64,000 nucleotides of DNA from Hydra vulgaris (lineage: Eukaryota; Cnidaria; Hydrozoa; Anthoathecata; Hydridae): NCBI RefSeq assembly GCF_038396675.1, contig NC_088921.1, positions 40,017,501 to 40,081,500 on the forward strand, written 5' to 3'. The notes beneath the pieces are model-generated. The model saw nothing but the letters and a program-made list of their open reading frames with translations, did not search any database and was not told where the DNA came from. Below are positions 1 to 14,240 of this stretch, one piece after another (position 1 is the stretch's first letter; each line of letters starts with the position of its first letter). The translations under genes were made by a program, and so were the position numbers.

Positions 1-96
1 CAAGTTAAGCGCGGTACTACCAGGGACATGGTGGGGATCGAACTCGGAACCTCTCGCTCATGAAGTGAGCGCTTTACGACTACACCACTACCGCAT
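1..96 (-). repeat. tRNA-derived SINE head, cut by the window edge
   Basis: Read on the minus strand this resembles a tRNA: an A-box-like stretch, an anticodon-arm-like hairpin (CGCTC/GAGCG around 61-77) and a B-box-like GGTTCCGAGTTCGATCC. The base before the would-be anticodon is C rather than the usual T, and the sequence continues past the tRNA end into a shared tail, so it is SINE-like rather than a functional tRNA. A diverged copy lies at 3731-3896 in the same orientation. Confidence 0.6.
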
Positions 97-290
97 TTAA
101 TATCTAATGTTGTAAATATTTTGCACAAACATCAACCCATTCTATTGAGATATGGCAGATAAAAGAAATCAAGTTTTAGAAGAAATTAATCTTAACAAAG
201 CCTTGAGCATTGTGACTGACAATGATGCAAACATGAAAAATATATAGGTTCATTTAAAAGACTCTTGTCTCCTTATTGCTATAGGTACAT

Positions 291-832
291 TAGGGTAATT
301 CAAAAACCAACATTTTTGAAAAATGTCTGCAGCTTGCACCTTAATATGGATTAATACACCTTATGCAGCTTGCACTTTAATGGGTTTAAAAACTTTTTAA
401 ATTAAAAATATTTTTAGGGGTGCCTCAAGACCTTTAAACATTTAATGGTTCCCTAATAATAATCAAAAAATTATATAAAAATTTTAAAAATATCATTGAA
501 AAATTTTTATTTTAGATCTTAATGCCTAGAAAATGACATTTTTAGACTAAAAATGGCATTTTTTCAAAATATAGCTTTTTACAAATTTTTTTGATTATAA
601 TTTCTTTTTTCAATATAAATAATTAAATGATGATTATTATTGAAAATTTTGTATAAATTCGCTTCTTTTAAGATCCAACATGTATACTTTTGAAGAACAT
701 TTTTTTTAATAATATTAGAGACCCATTTTTTATTCAAAATTTTTTTGAATCCAATGTTATTTTATTATAAAGAACTCATTAAAGTGTGAGCTGCAGACAT
801 TTTTCAAAAATTTTGTTTTTTAAACTACCCTA
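291..832. mobile_element. hAT-like MITE
   Basis: The ends form an inverted repeat of about 50 bp that starts TAGGGTA and includes the shared core AAAAATGTCTGCAGCT. The flanking 8-mers (283-290 aggtacat and 833-840 gggtatat) agree at 6 of 8 positions, consistent with an old 8-bp hAT target duplication. No coding capacity is visible. The 842-1050 stretch downstream is unassigned. Confidence 0.6.
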
Positions 833-1060
833 GGGTATATTTTACAATAGACAACTTGAAGTGTTGTCTTACTTAGACAACACTTGTCTGTCTTGTCACT
901 ATCAACGTTTGTTTTATACTGTCACATTTAGAGTTGCCAATTTAAAAAAATCTTGAACAACAAATGCAGATCATGTGAAGTGCACCCATACCATTGAAGA
1001 TGAGATAACAGTGTTTTAAATAAGCCCATGTTTTTTTATGTTAGGAGCATTGTCACTAAG

Positions 1061-1156
1061 CAACTGATATTGTGATATTGTCAGTTACAAAGCAACTGAT
1101 ATTGTGATATTATCAGTCACTAAACAACTGATATTGTGATATTGTCTGGTCAGCTT
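1061..1156. repeat. 32-bp tandem repeat, three copies
   Basis: Three successive units begin CAACTGATATTGTGATATT at 1061, 1093 and 1125. They differ at a few positions. Confidence 0.85.
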
Positions 1157-1359
1157 AGAGATATAAAAAAATATTAATAAAAAAGCATAATAATAAGTCA
1201 TAAAAATAGAGTAGTTACTTTCCACACAAGATAATCTAAAAAGTATTTAACAATTTTTCAAACTAAATTATTTTTCCATTAATGTTTTAAAAATATTTAT
1301 CAAATTAAATTTTTTTCCTAGTTAAATTGTTTTATGCTAAGTAGCAAAAATTATTAGTA

Positions 1360-1430
1360 ATGTGATGCAGTACTTGCTTCTTAAGCAAGAAGTTCTGAGC
1401 TTAATCCCTACCATTCCCCCAGTAAAGCAA
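1360..1430 (+). repeat. Possible degenerate tRNA-like SINE fragment
   Basis: The anticodon-arm-like hairpin TTGCTTCTTAAGCAA is followed by a B-box-like GTTCTGAGCTTAATCC. A clear A box and an acceptor stem are missing. The rest of 1430-1907 is AT-rich intron with nothing recognisable. Confidence 0.35.
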
Positions 1431-1907
1431 TGATCTTTATTTTCAATGTTTTTGTTTTAGCTTTGAAAGGTTGAGAGAGGGTTGTTACAACAATTAAAAC
1501 TGCTTAACAGTACTGTAACCTCCTTAACTGTAGTGCCCCTCCTGGCCTAAGGGATGTAAATTAAAAAAAAAATTCTTGACATGTTTTTAACCATTTTACA
1601 AAAATTATTATATATATATTTTTTTGAGTTTTTCTAATTTCTTCTTTGCTGTGTTCCCTTCTAATCTATTTTATCATGGGTAATAAAATATAAATCACTT
1701 AACTTTTTGGCTTCATATTAAAAACTTTTTCTCTGTAAAAATTGAAAAAAGAATTCTCTTTTTAAATTATCATTATTACTATTTTTAACATTATTATTTT
1801 ATTTTGGTCATGATTTATTGTTATATTTTAATTAAATAGTAAAATTTGTAGGTGGTGAATAGTTTTAGAAGAAACTCTATATGCACTATAAAAGATTTTT
1901 GGTTTAG

Positions 1908-2021
1908 GATGTAACCATATGTTTGTTGAAGGAAGCTATGGTGGAGAGTTCAAATTATTTAGGTTTTCTAATAGATGGATTTCCGAGAGAGATACAACAA
2001 GGAAAAAAGTTTGAGAGGATG
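1908..2021 (+). CDS. Adenylate kinase domain 1, AMP-binding exon (114 nt)
   Basis: This phase-0 exon follows a T-rich acceptor (TTTTTGGTTTAG) and ends before GTGATG. It encodes the helix LLKEAMV and the motif [10 protein letters not shown], whose arginine contacts AMP in AK1-type enzymes. An in-frame stop immediately upstream at 1905-1907 shows that the acceptor, not an ATG, defines the left edge. Confidence 0.85.
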
Positions 2022-3592
2022 GTGATGAATTTATTTTATAACTTAAAAGTATTATTGGTTATATGTTTTAAAATTTATATGTTCCTTATAATGTTTTTGC
2101 TTGACAGGTTTGTTTTGCTAAAATGGTTCTTTATTTTGATTGCAAAGACGATATTCTTGTTGAAAGACTCTTATCACGAGGTGCAACTAGTGGTCGCTTA
2201 GATGATAATGAAGCTACAATTAAAAAAAGATTGTCGCTGTTTCATGAAAAAACTGAACCTGTTGTTTTATATTACAAAGATATTGTAGAGAAGGTACAGA
2301 TATTTAAATAAATATAAATATCTATAAATTGTTGAATATGGTAATAACAATAGCAATAATAAAATTGATAATGAAAATAATAATAATAATAATAATAATA
2401 ATGATAACAATAGTAATAATAGTAATAAAAGTTACATGTCATTATATGTCATTGTACAATAAGTAATTTATAAAATATACTTAATAGATATGTGCTGACA
2501 GTAGCATTGAAGAAGTTTTTACTAATGCGTGTAATGCCATTGATTACAGGATATTTAACAAGTTTGACATTAAAAAACCTGTTATCTTTGTTTTAGGTAT
2601 TCTTTTTTTAAATTTTGTTTTGAAATACTACACATGTAAAGAATGTATTCAGAAACCTGCAATCTAATTTGCTAATATTTAAAGAGAGCATGTTGTAAAT
2701 CTATTTTGACCGCAACACAATAAGGGATAGTGTTTGTACACTTTACACAGTTTTTACCCATTAAACATTTTTATTGGGTAAAAATTGTGACTTTTAGATA
2801 TTTCACTGAATGCAATAAAATGTAAAATTAATCTTTTATTTATTGAACATTTATTATTTTATGACAACTATGATAACTTAACAGTTTGATTTTTAGCAAA
2901 TTTAATTAATATCATAGACAGAAAAACATTACTAAGTTATAATAAGTTATTTTGTAAGTCTTTTCTAAAAAAGACTTTTAATTAGATTTAAATCACATAG
3001 TTAAGCAAACTGAAAAAATTAAGTTTATGTGTACAAAAATAAAATAAAAATGTATACATCAAGATATAAAATATTTTACTATTATAAATATTATAGTAGA
3101 TGACTGTTTTAATTAAAACTGTTTTAATTTAAAAATTTTTAATTGAAACTGTTTTAATTAAAACTGTTATATTATCAAATGCTAAAACAAAAAAATAAAT
3201 GTCTGTTAGAGGCTTCACTGCACATACCCATATTGAACAATTCACGTAAATTGATAAATTTTCAAATTATCAACTGTTCAAAATTGCACATTGCAAAAGT
3301 AGGTTTTCCAGTGTACTAGTATAGTTCAGTGTTCTTAAAACAACTTAAAAAACAAAATAATTTTTAAAGTTTTCAAAAATTGTTGCATATTTGCTTTTCG
3401 TTTCTACATGAATCCAATGAAAACCATTAAATAATGTTTAAAACCATTAAATAATGTTTAATGTTTTATCATTAAAAAACCATTAAATAATGTTTAACGT
3501 TAATTTTATATATTTTTAAATACCTTGTTTGGGTGTAATGGGTTAAAATTATTTATTTTCATGGTCTGATTACAAGATCATTTTCCTGATTA

Positions 3593-3691
<99 letters not shown>

Positions 3692-4498
3692 GATATTCAA
3701 CAGCAGGGGCCACAACAGTTGTGGAGGCTACTTTTTTTTTTTTTAATTTTTTTAATTAATATTACAATCCTCTTTCAGCCCTTTAACTTTGATAAACAAG
3801 GTTGCTGCACAGAGAAGAAGATGGGGACAGCACTACCAGGAATATGGTGGAGATCAAACTAAGTACTTTTTGTTTACCAAGCTCTGCCACAACATCTATT
3901 ACATTGCTGGATCTTTATAATGCAGATGTTTCAAAAAATGCTAATATTAAAAAAATGCTAATATTAAAAAAAAGTATCTAGTTTCAATCACACTTGACCC
4001 TGTTAGTCTTGCACCCTCTACTATAGGGATTGCACACCAATCTTTTTAATTACCAGTAGTTTTGTGAAAAAAAAATTGATTACCGGTTAACCAGTAATCA
4101 AATCATTATTTTAATAAATTATTTTATTATTGATTAATTGATTATTATTATATCTATACTACTGTCACTTAATTGTGATCTTATTTTTGTGGCGATAAGC
4201 TCTGCAGCAGAAAAGGAACGTTCTGCTTCAACACTTGTTGAGCGAACAGTCAAGAGATGATCACATACAATTTTTGAATATTTATTACAAATACTTCTTC
4301 CCCCACAATACTCAATCTTCTATTCAGATAGTTAAGTTTGTGACTCATTTTCCTGACAACCCTAATTATTTACCTTCACTCGTTGATTTATGTCTTGTCT
4401 ATGATCCTAGCATGTGTTCTGTTTCTCCTTTTTCTCTCTTAGGTAGTTCTGACCATGCATTGATGTTCTCTATATATTATTGCTGAACTTAATCATGT

Positions 4499-4545
<47 letters not shown>

Positions 4546-4632
4546 CTAGTAGTAGTAGTAGTAGTAGTAGTAGTAATAGTAGTAGTCGTAGTAGTAGTAT
4601 TAATAGTAGTAGTAGTAGTAGTAGTAGTAGTT

Positions 4633-4667
<35 letters not shown>

Positions 4668-4762
4668 TGTAGTCATAGTAGTAGTAGTAGTAATCGTAGT
4701 AGTAGTAGTAGTAGTTATTGTAGTAGTCATAGTAGTAGTCATAGTAGTAAGAGTAGTAGTCA

Positions 4763-4835
<73 letters not shown>

Positions 4836-4860
4836 CGTAGTAGTAGTAGTTGTAGTAGTT

Positions 4861-4917
<57 letters not shown>

Positions 4918-7900
4918 CTCCTTCGAGCGCGTTTGACATGGAACCCTTGGCAGCTATTGCAAGATTTTGTTATTAGAAAACGTAAGGGAAAGTGTATGCA
5001 AATATCTAACTTGTGTAAACTTGAAGTTATATAATGTTAAAAGATATTAAAACATGTATCATGTTTTACAGTTTTACTTTCACTTGAAAACTGCATTTCA
5101 GCAACATCTGCTTAATTTGGATCAAGAGCATTTATTTCCTTTAAAAAATTATATACTTCAAAAAATTTTGTTAATCAACGTGCCAGCATGGCCAAGTGGA
5201 TAGCGAGAAGAGCTATCCAATTGGCCATGTTAAATTTTTTTTTTTTTTGATTATTTTAAAATACAAAATACTTTTGAAGTTTTATGGAAATTATATACAA
5301 ACATATGTAACAATATTATACACTTAAACAAACAAAAAGATTTTAAAAAAAGCTCAAAATTCATGAAAACAACGGGAGAAAAAATTAGTTGCATATGTGT
5401 CATAATTGAGACTATACTTATGTTATTATTGTGCTCAAGTAATTAGTCCTAATAGGCTGTGGATGATCTGGAAAAAAAAATTGTCAGAAACTTAATAAAA
5501 AAATTTTAATAAGACAGTCCTGCTACTCCAGAAGGTGCTGCTGTGGAGGCAAATAAAAAAAAAGGCCGGAGCTAGAAAAAACTTAAAAAATTTTCTTTTG
5601 ACAATTAAAAGTTTTTTTGCTACATTTATTTTTTACTATAAATGTATATGGGTGATACATCAAATATGTTGAAATGAGATAGTTTGATGCACAATTTAAA
5701 AGCACTTAACAAAAGCCACTAAAAACAAAAAAGTTAAAAGTAATTGCAGTTCAGTGCTCTTAAAATTTTTAACTATAGTATATTGGTATTTGCAAAGAAA
5801 CATATAAATCATTTTTGAATATCAACTTTTTTTTTTCAACTTTGTTGTATAGGCAGATTTGGCGCTTAACCATCTCTATATAAACAATATATACAAACTA
5901 ATATGTTATTTGTTTATATATATTGTTTATAAAGTATAAAAAATCCACTTATATAATGTTTTATTCAGGATTGTATGTAATATAAATAAACTTTTTTAAT
6001 AATTACAAGTATTTTTTGCTCAAGCTGTTTTGTTTTGATTTTTTGTATGTATGTTATTATATTTTTAAAAAATTGGCGTTATTATGTTTAAAAAAAATTG
6101 GCGTTATTATATTTTAAACTAATTAAAGACTGAAAAAATACAAAACATATTGTCTCATTCAAGTGGAAAATTCATCTGCTTTATAGACCATTAAAAACGA
6201 TAGATGTGGCTTTTTGGTAAATCATTGAAGCCACAATTTTTTTGCGTATGTTGTGGGAAAAAACTAGAAAAACAAACTAGAAACTAGATTTTATTTAAAT
6301 TTTTTTAGGAAAATTTCTATTGAAAATATATGGAATATATTTTTATGGAATATATTCTAATAAAGACAAAAATTATTTATTTATTACTATTGTAATGAAT
6401 ACAAACTCTTATTTGTGAAATGATATATCTGTACCAGTTTTGTATCTTTCAGTGCAAATGTATACAACATAATTAGAACTAATCAAAAAATGTTAGATAA
6501 ATGCAAAAGTATAGAAAAATTTGATTTGAAAACAAATTACAAAAGCCCGACTAGCTGATCATACCTGTTTTATGGGTCTGATCAGCTAGTCTCTATAAAT
6601 CTTTCATCTAATACTTCTTTTTCAGACTCACCCTATTGTCACACTACTTAATATTACACTAAAGCTGACTGGGATTTTTTTGTGTTTTCTTTGTGATGAT
6701 CTTTGGGCCAATGTCTTTTCTATCTCAGCTGATAAACGTGCCTACTACATGACCTCCTGGATTCAGGCAGGAATGGAAGCTTTAGTCAACCCTCTTTATA
6801 CTCCATGGTTTTCACCTTTTTGTGCAGCTGCTACCGGTTGATGCGGTTATCAGACGAAATAAAAACGTCAATGACTAAAAAAGTTATATTTTTTTAAAAT
6901 AAAGTATTTATCTTTTAATAAAAATAAGTTATTTTTTAAATGAAAAAACACCACCATCTGTAATTGATCTCAATTTTGCTCTGACCCCTTTTATAAGTGA
7001 CTGTAAAAAATTTAAATCAATTTCTTGTAGTTTTAATTTGATTTGATCAATCAAAACTTGCTCTTTTGAAGCTTGCTGATCTCCCTCGTAAATCTTCTGC
7101 GCCAAATGTCCGCAAAAGTTTTCAATTGGTTGTGCTTGAGGCACATTGGGGGATTGAATTCTTTATCAACGTAATAGACATAATGGTCCATCCATTTTAG
7201 AGAATCTTTAGAATAATGAGAACTTGTTAAATCTGGCCAAAATAAATATTTAAAGTCTCCATGAAACTAGTAAATGAAATGAAGAAGTCATTTTTCTAAA
7301 CATTCATCAGTATAAATCATATCATTGATGATCAGAAGGGATTTTATAAATAAATATCATTGATGATCAGAAGGGATTTTATAAATAAATATCATTGATG
7401 ATCAGAAGGGATTTTATAAATAAATATCATTGATGATCAGAAGCAATTTTGTGTTGGTTTCACTTCTAGTTTCCTACTTCTTTTCTTTAATTGTTGTTTT
7501 ATAGTGTATTTTAGAGTCTTTTCACATTTTCTATATTTAATATCCCTTTTTTTTAACTGATGACCAATTGTCAATTGATTTACACCAAATTTAAAACCTA
7601 TTTTTCTTTGAATTTTCGATTTTTGACAACTCTTGTTAATTCAGCTTTCTTTTCTCTAGTCCAATATGTTGGATGACCAGGGTGGTTTCTATCAGAAAAG
7701 GATTAAACAGCTTCAAGTCTTTTTAGGTTATCTTATATTATACTTTGAGCAAATCTTTCCTTTTCAAAATGATTTACGATTCTTTTTTTTTTTTTCTATA
7801 TTAGGTTTATTTACAAAAAACATTTTGAATTGCTTTCAAAAAAATTCTTGTTCAGCTGCATTTAACCTCATTTTAAATAATTGTGTTTCGAATGATAAAG

Positions 7901-10775
7901 TTTATATCTTATAGATTGTTTATGCCTACGGATAAGGCAGAACTATTTTCAAAGAACTTTTCTTCTAATTTGACTATTGAATCTAATGGCCATTCTCTTC
8001 CTTTCATTACAATTAAACAGGTTGACCAATTTTTAGACATTCAAATCACTTCAGCTTCTGTTGCTAAAGTCATATCTCGATTAAACTCTTCTCTGGCTTG
8101 TGGTCCAGACAATATTCCTGTCATAGTCTTACAAAATTGTTCTCCAGAACTCTTTTCAATTCTCACTAAACTATTTAATAAGTCTTTGAGTGAGGCTTCC
8201 CCCCCCCCCCTGGCAGAAAGTAGCACCTTTGTTTCAATTTTTAAAAACTCTGTTGAACATTCTGATCCCTCCAACTATAGTCCAATCAGTTTTCTATCTA
8301 TTACTAACATGGTATTTGAGTCTTTGATCATCAAATTTATTACATCCCATCTTCAAATAACTTACTTTCAGACAATCAATATGGTTTTTATTCTTCTTGC
8401 TCTTCGGCTGACTTGGTAACTGAAAAATTTTATCCTTCAATATATGAAGGTGGTCGAGGCTAGGGCTCTTGCTCTTGATATATCTAAAGCTTTTGATAAG
8501 GTTAGGAATACTAGTCTTCTTTATTAGCTTGCTTCATGTGATGTATCTGGGAAAGTTTTTGAGATTATCAATTCTTTCTAACCGCTTTATTAAAGTCATC
8601 CTCGAAGGCCAACACTCTACTTCATTTCCAGTAACGTCTGGGGTACCTAAAGATTCAATCCTTGGTCTTGTTTTGTTTCATTATATACATCTTCTTGACA
8701 ACCTTACATCTAAAATAGCTCTTTTTGCTGATGACTCAACTTTATACTCCTGTCTTGACAAAAGTCTATTCTTTTTATCGCTTAGAACAGGAAGCTAATT
8801 TTGAATTAGATTTAGTTATGGCAGTTTTACTGATTTTATTAAATATTCCAAAATCCTCAACATTATGGCTATTCAAATTGTTTGGGTCATGATGAAAGTG
8901 TAAAACATCTGACATAATTTTTTGCCTTTTCTTTATTTGTAATATTAATTCATTCTTAAGTTGGTTGCTTAAAAAAGTGTTCTGCTGAGTTTGTTTAGCA
9001 AATTGTAATGTTATATCGGCTGTGAAAAGATTAACATATTTGCAACACAATGCTTCTACTGCAACTTTTAGAGGCTGCAAGGCTGACATTGTGTTTGATA
9101 ATAAGCCAGTATTATTTTTGTCAAATGTGATTGTATATCAATTAGATTTTTTCGTATAGGATTTCAACGCTCCAGCATTATTAGTAGTCCAAAATTAATA
9201 AAAATATTTTTTACTCAATTCCTCTTTAATATTTTTCTTCAGTATTTAATTTTTCATTGGTGATAATATGGCAAAATACCTTACCAATTTTGCAAATCTT
9301 TTTTATCAGTGGACAAATACTTGCATGCCTATTAATTGGATCTATGTTCATTTCAGATAATAGCTCTAATAACTATTAGGATTTTCTTCTTCCTTGTCAT
9401 TCAAAAAATATTCTTGTTCTAAATAAGTTGATTTTTCTTCTTCTTGGTAATGAACAACAATTCTCTTTATCATAAAGAACCTTGATAATTGCCAATTGAA
9501 TGATGTGCACTAAATATAATTGATTATTAGCACTTTCCCACATTCTTCATTACCAATGATTCATTGGTAATGAAGAAAGTTTTTCCTCTAAATGAGCAAT
9601 AAATTTATCTGCTGGTATTGATCCAGGAACTCTAGTAAGACGGAGACTCCATAATTTATCAAATGCATGTACATTTAAAATTATATAACAACGGTTTTTT
9701 ACAGAAGTTCACTCGACTAATGTGATACTAAACCCTTCACCTTGGTTAACTTGTGTTTTCAGTTGGCTAAGATGCTTTGGCATATTTTAGTTGCATATCC
9801 ATTCATAATTGTTGGAAACAATTATGAATGGATATGCAACTAAAATATGCCAATGGATTTGAGTATTTGCATAAACCTTACCACTTAACAGTATTCTTAA
9901 ATCATAAGATGTACAAATTTTAATAAACAGTACGCCATCTTTGGCTGTTTTTTTTTTTGCGCGACAAGTGCACCAAGCAAACCATCAGCTGATTTTTTTA
10001 AGTATTTTTATCTTATTGATTACTCAAATTTGTAAATGTGTTTACGTTTATTGGTGTAGACATAAGTTTTTTTGGTTTAACTGGGTTATCTTTTTTTAAA
10101 AAAGTTATATTGTGCTGTGTTCAAAGGTTTGCATGCATACCACTCATACTGCTGCCAAAAGATGAATTGTTTTTGAACATTTCTTGCATTGACCTGCACT
10201 CCTATTTTGTTCCTGTATTAAATAATTCCACTGTAAATTTTTATCCATGACTTAAAAGGATAAACACATAAATACAAAAAACAATAAGGTAAAAAAAAAA
10301 GAAAACATAATAACTTTAGAAGTATCAATTAAGGTCATGTTGAATTAAATTAATGTAATTGATAATGTTTTTATTGTTTATTAGTAAAAAGAAATCAATG
10401 TTGTTTGAAATTACTTAACTTATACTAAATATTTTTAAGGACGTTCACACAAGAATTCCTTTGTGCAAATTGTTCAAATGGAATTACTTTTGTATCAATA
10501 ATTAATTACTATAATGTCCGGAGGGAATTTAACCAATTGTAATAAATAATGTCCGGAATTGTAATAAATAATGTCCAGAGGGAATTTAACCAATTGTTAA
10601 TTATGTCAAAAAAAAAAAAAATGAAAAAATGATTACTTAACCAACCCAAACCCCTAGTTGATGTAGCAGCACTCTGAGCATGTTCTCCCTACTTAGTCAG
10701 TTAGTATTTACTGAAGCCCTCAGAAGTTGGCTATTTCAGTATGACGTTAGACCGCTTATCTAAGTATGCAAAGAT

Positions 10776-10849
<74 letters not shown>

Positions 10850-13800
10850 TTGTTTTTTTTATGCAAATTTTTTTATTCTAGGAGGTCCTGGTTGTGGAAA
10901 AGGTACGCAGTGTTCTCTAATCTCCAAAAAGTTTGATATGGCTCACATTTCAGCAGGTGGTCTTTTGAGACTTGAAGCTGAAAATGATACAGAAATTGGG
11001 TTAATGATCAAAAATATGATGAAAGAAGGACAGTTAGTTCCGCAGGTTTATCTTTTGAAAATTTCTTACATTTTATTGGTGTAAACCATTAGTTAAAATT
11101 TGATTGAATTTTTTTACCAAATTCAATGGCTACATAATGTAATCAATGGGTGCACAAATTTGTTATAATTTAGGTATTCAGTAAAAAAATATTTTTTTTT
11201 AGGAAATCATAATTGATCTCTTAAAAGAAGCAATACGAAACAACCAACATTCAAATGGAATTCTGATTGATGGTTTTCCTCGTGAATATTCTCAGAGTTT
11301 AAAGTTTGAAATTGAAGTACGTTTTTTTTTTTTAAATATGTTTTTACACCCACCACTAAATGGAGAGGTGTTAGTTGAAAGAGCTAATTTTCTAGTTATT
11401 TTTGAAGCCATAAAATGTTCAGGTTATAAAAATTTTTAAACATCTTATGTTGTTTTATTCTTATCCTAATCTATTATCTTATACCCCCTAGGTCTTTACA
11501 AACACAGAATAACATTTTAAAGATTTTGAAAAAAAAATTAGTTCTGTAGTAGAATTCATACCCTGCTAATAATTTTTATTATTTTATTATGATTTTTTTT
11601 GTGTAAAAAAAAGCTGTATACAGTGTTACATGGTAATAAGATATATTTTTCTGTGCAAGCTTCTAGCTTTTGTTTATATCAAAAGCCAGAAGCTTGGAAG
11701 TACAATGCATGTTTAATGAGAACATCAAGCTCAAATATATAGCTGAAGTTTTAAATCAAAACAGTCTTCAAGTTTCTTTCAAGAGTACTTCAAATGTTTG
11801 AGCTTGTGATAAATAAATGCAATTAGACCTAAGAGTCACTGCTCAGTTAAGTTCCACTTCAGGCTAATAACAGGTTGTAAACCTTTGTTACATCTTTAAA
11901 ATATAACAAATTGGTAACTTTTGGAAATACCAAATTCACCAAATTGGTAGTGTTATTAGTAAAAGTTGGTGTATTGGTATACACCAACTATTACTAATAA
12001 CACTACCAAGTTTGCAGAATTCTACTGTTGAAAATTAAACTTTTGTGTTACAGTTATGACATTGTTTACCATAAAGTTAGCCTAAATCTATATGTTAAGA
12101 CTCTTTCTAGGATACACTGCATATTATAAATTGCCAACAACTTAAGTAACTAGAATATATACTTAAACTAAATATTTTTGTTTTGTTAATGATGTTAGAC
12201 CAATAAATAAACAGTAAAAATTTTTTTTTTTTTCTGTTAATGGTGTTAGACTAATAAATAAACAGTGCAAATTAAGTGACAACTACTAAAATACCACAAA
12301 CCACTGAAATCCAATTTGATAAAAGTAATATAACCTTTGCAACACCTGGATTAAAGTATTAGTTGATTTGGAAAATAATAACAAATACTTTTTGAATATA
12401 ATTAATGACAGTTCTTGTTTTTCATTTGTCATTTCTTGACCTGATATTTCAATTCAAGTTATAGTTAAATGTCAGATATCTTTGAGTAACTTTTTATGGA
12501 CTTGTTTTTTATTGTTTAAGAGATAAGATAAAGTTCAGGTTTTCTGAACAGAATACTTTTTATAGGAATTTTACTGTTTCAATAAATTTCTCAACTCACG
12601 GTATTTTGAAAGATATTTTTTGCTTTAAGTTTTTTTTAGGTTGTAGCTAAAAGTGTTAAGTTTAAATTTACTTCTACATAAGGTAAATTGTAAGTATTGA
12701 TGCAAAAATATAATTGACAATTTTATTCAGACTCTCTGCAAGGTAAACTGCTGAGAAAATTGCAACTTTATTAGCGTTCCTTTAGCTACAGTTTACAGTA
12801 TGAAGGTAATGTATGATCCTGATGTTGTAATGTATGATGATAATGATAATGAAGGTAATGTATGATCCTGATGTTGATGATTAATAAAGAAAATGCATAT
12901 GGTACATAGTGATTGCATAAGACCAGGTATCATACGCAACATCCATGAGATCATCAATAAAGATCTGTGAAAGTCAATTCACTCTATAGGAAGACAACAA
13001 CAGATAATAGGTGCAGCTATTTGCAGAATTATTGCTAAAGATACTAGATACAAATTGTATTGTAAATATTCTTAGAAGAGGCCAGTTAATGACACAAAAA
13101 AAAGGCGATTTTAGAAAGCAAGACAGTAATTTGAGAAAATGAGAAAGGCGATTTGAAAAAGCAAGAAAACTGTTTGATTAAAAATCCTAAAGAAAAGAAC
13201 TAAAGAAAAAGACTTTATTTTCTGATAAGAAGAATTTTCAACAGGACCAGATAGTCAACAGAACATGTGATAGTCAACACAAGAAACAACATGTGACTCC
13301 ATTAATGAAGTCTTGATTGTCACGAAAACAAATTTTCCTGCTACAGTCATGGTGCTAAGTGTTATCAGTAATGAATAAGACATTATGACCCCGCATTATT
13401 TTTTTTACAATGCCTTAAGGTGGCTGCTGATATTTACCTGGAAGTTTTTGTACCGTGGAGATGTAGTTGTACTATGAGTAAAGCAAGTAGTCAACAGACA
13501 GTGCAACATGGATATTTGAATTCTAAATATAATTTTTAATATAACTTTAGTTTAAATTCAGTTCTTGTGGCATTGATTTAATTTCTTATTCTGATTTTAC
13601 TTATAAAATAATTCCTATTTCAGTTTCAAATCAGTTTTTAATTAATGTTCAACTCTAATGATTTCAATAATGCTACTTCTTATTTCAGTTCCTAATTCAA
13701 TTAATTCTTTACTTCTATCAAATTTTTTAGCAATTTTTAACAAGATATTGACTTATTAAGTATCATTATCAAAGTTTTAAGACAGTGATATTAAAACAGT

Positions 13801-14161
13801 TTTTTGATATAATATAATGTAAGTAAGAAAACAAACAATAGTAAAACGGTCATTTAACAATTCATTTGAATTGAGATATAACTAAGATTGAATTAAGACT
13901 TTTTTTGAAACCGAAAGAAAATATATGCTTGAGTTGTAATCACATATTCTTGTTTAGTTTCATAAAAACTCTCTAATGGCATTGTAATCAAATGAAAAAA
14001 TCTCTAATGATTTTTTCATTTGATTACGGCACCCAACTAAGTGTTGTTGAATATTTAACAGCCAAATATTCAGTCCTTTGGGTGAGCACCTAGCCGAATA
14101 TTCAGAATTTAGCAAAATCACTATTTGTGATTTTGCTGAATTCTGAATATTCGGCTAGGTG

Positions 14162-14240
<79 letters not shown>

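Noticed and set aside
152..247. Short open frame starting MADKRNQVLEEINLNKAL as a possible upstream exon of the kinase gene
   Set aside because: It carries no adenylate kinase motif, ends in a stop just before the only nearby GT, and has no phase link to 1908.
4470..5034. Poly-Val and poly-Thr open frames
   Set aside because: They are translations of the AGT microsatellite on each strand.
7321..7443. CRISPR-like array
   Set aside because: The units are directly adjacent 35-bp tandem copies with no variable spacers, in a eukaryotic intron.
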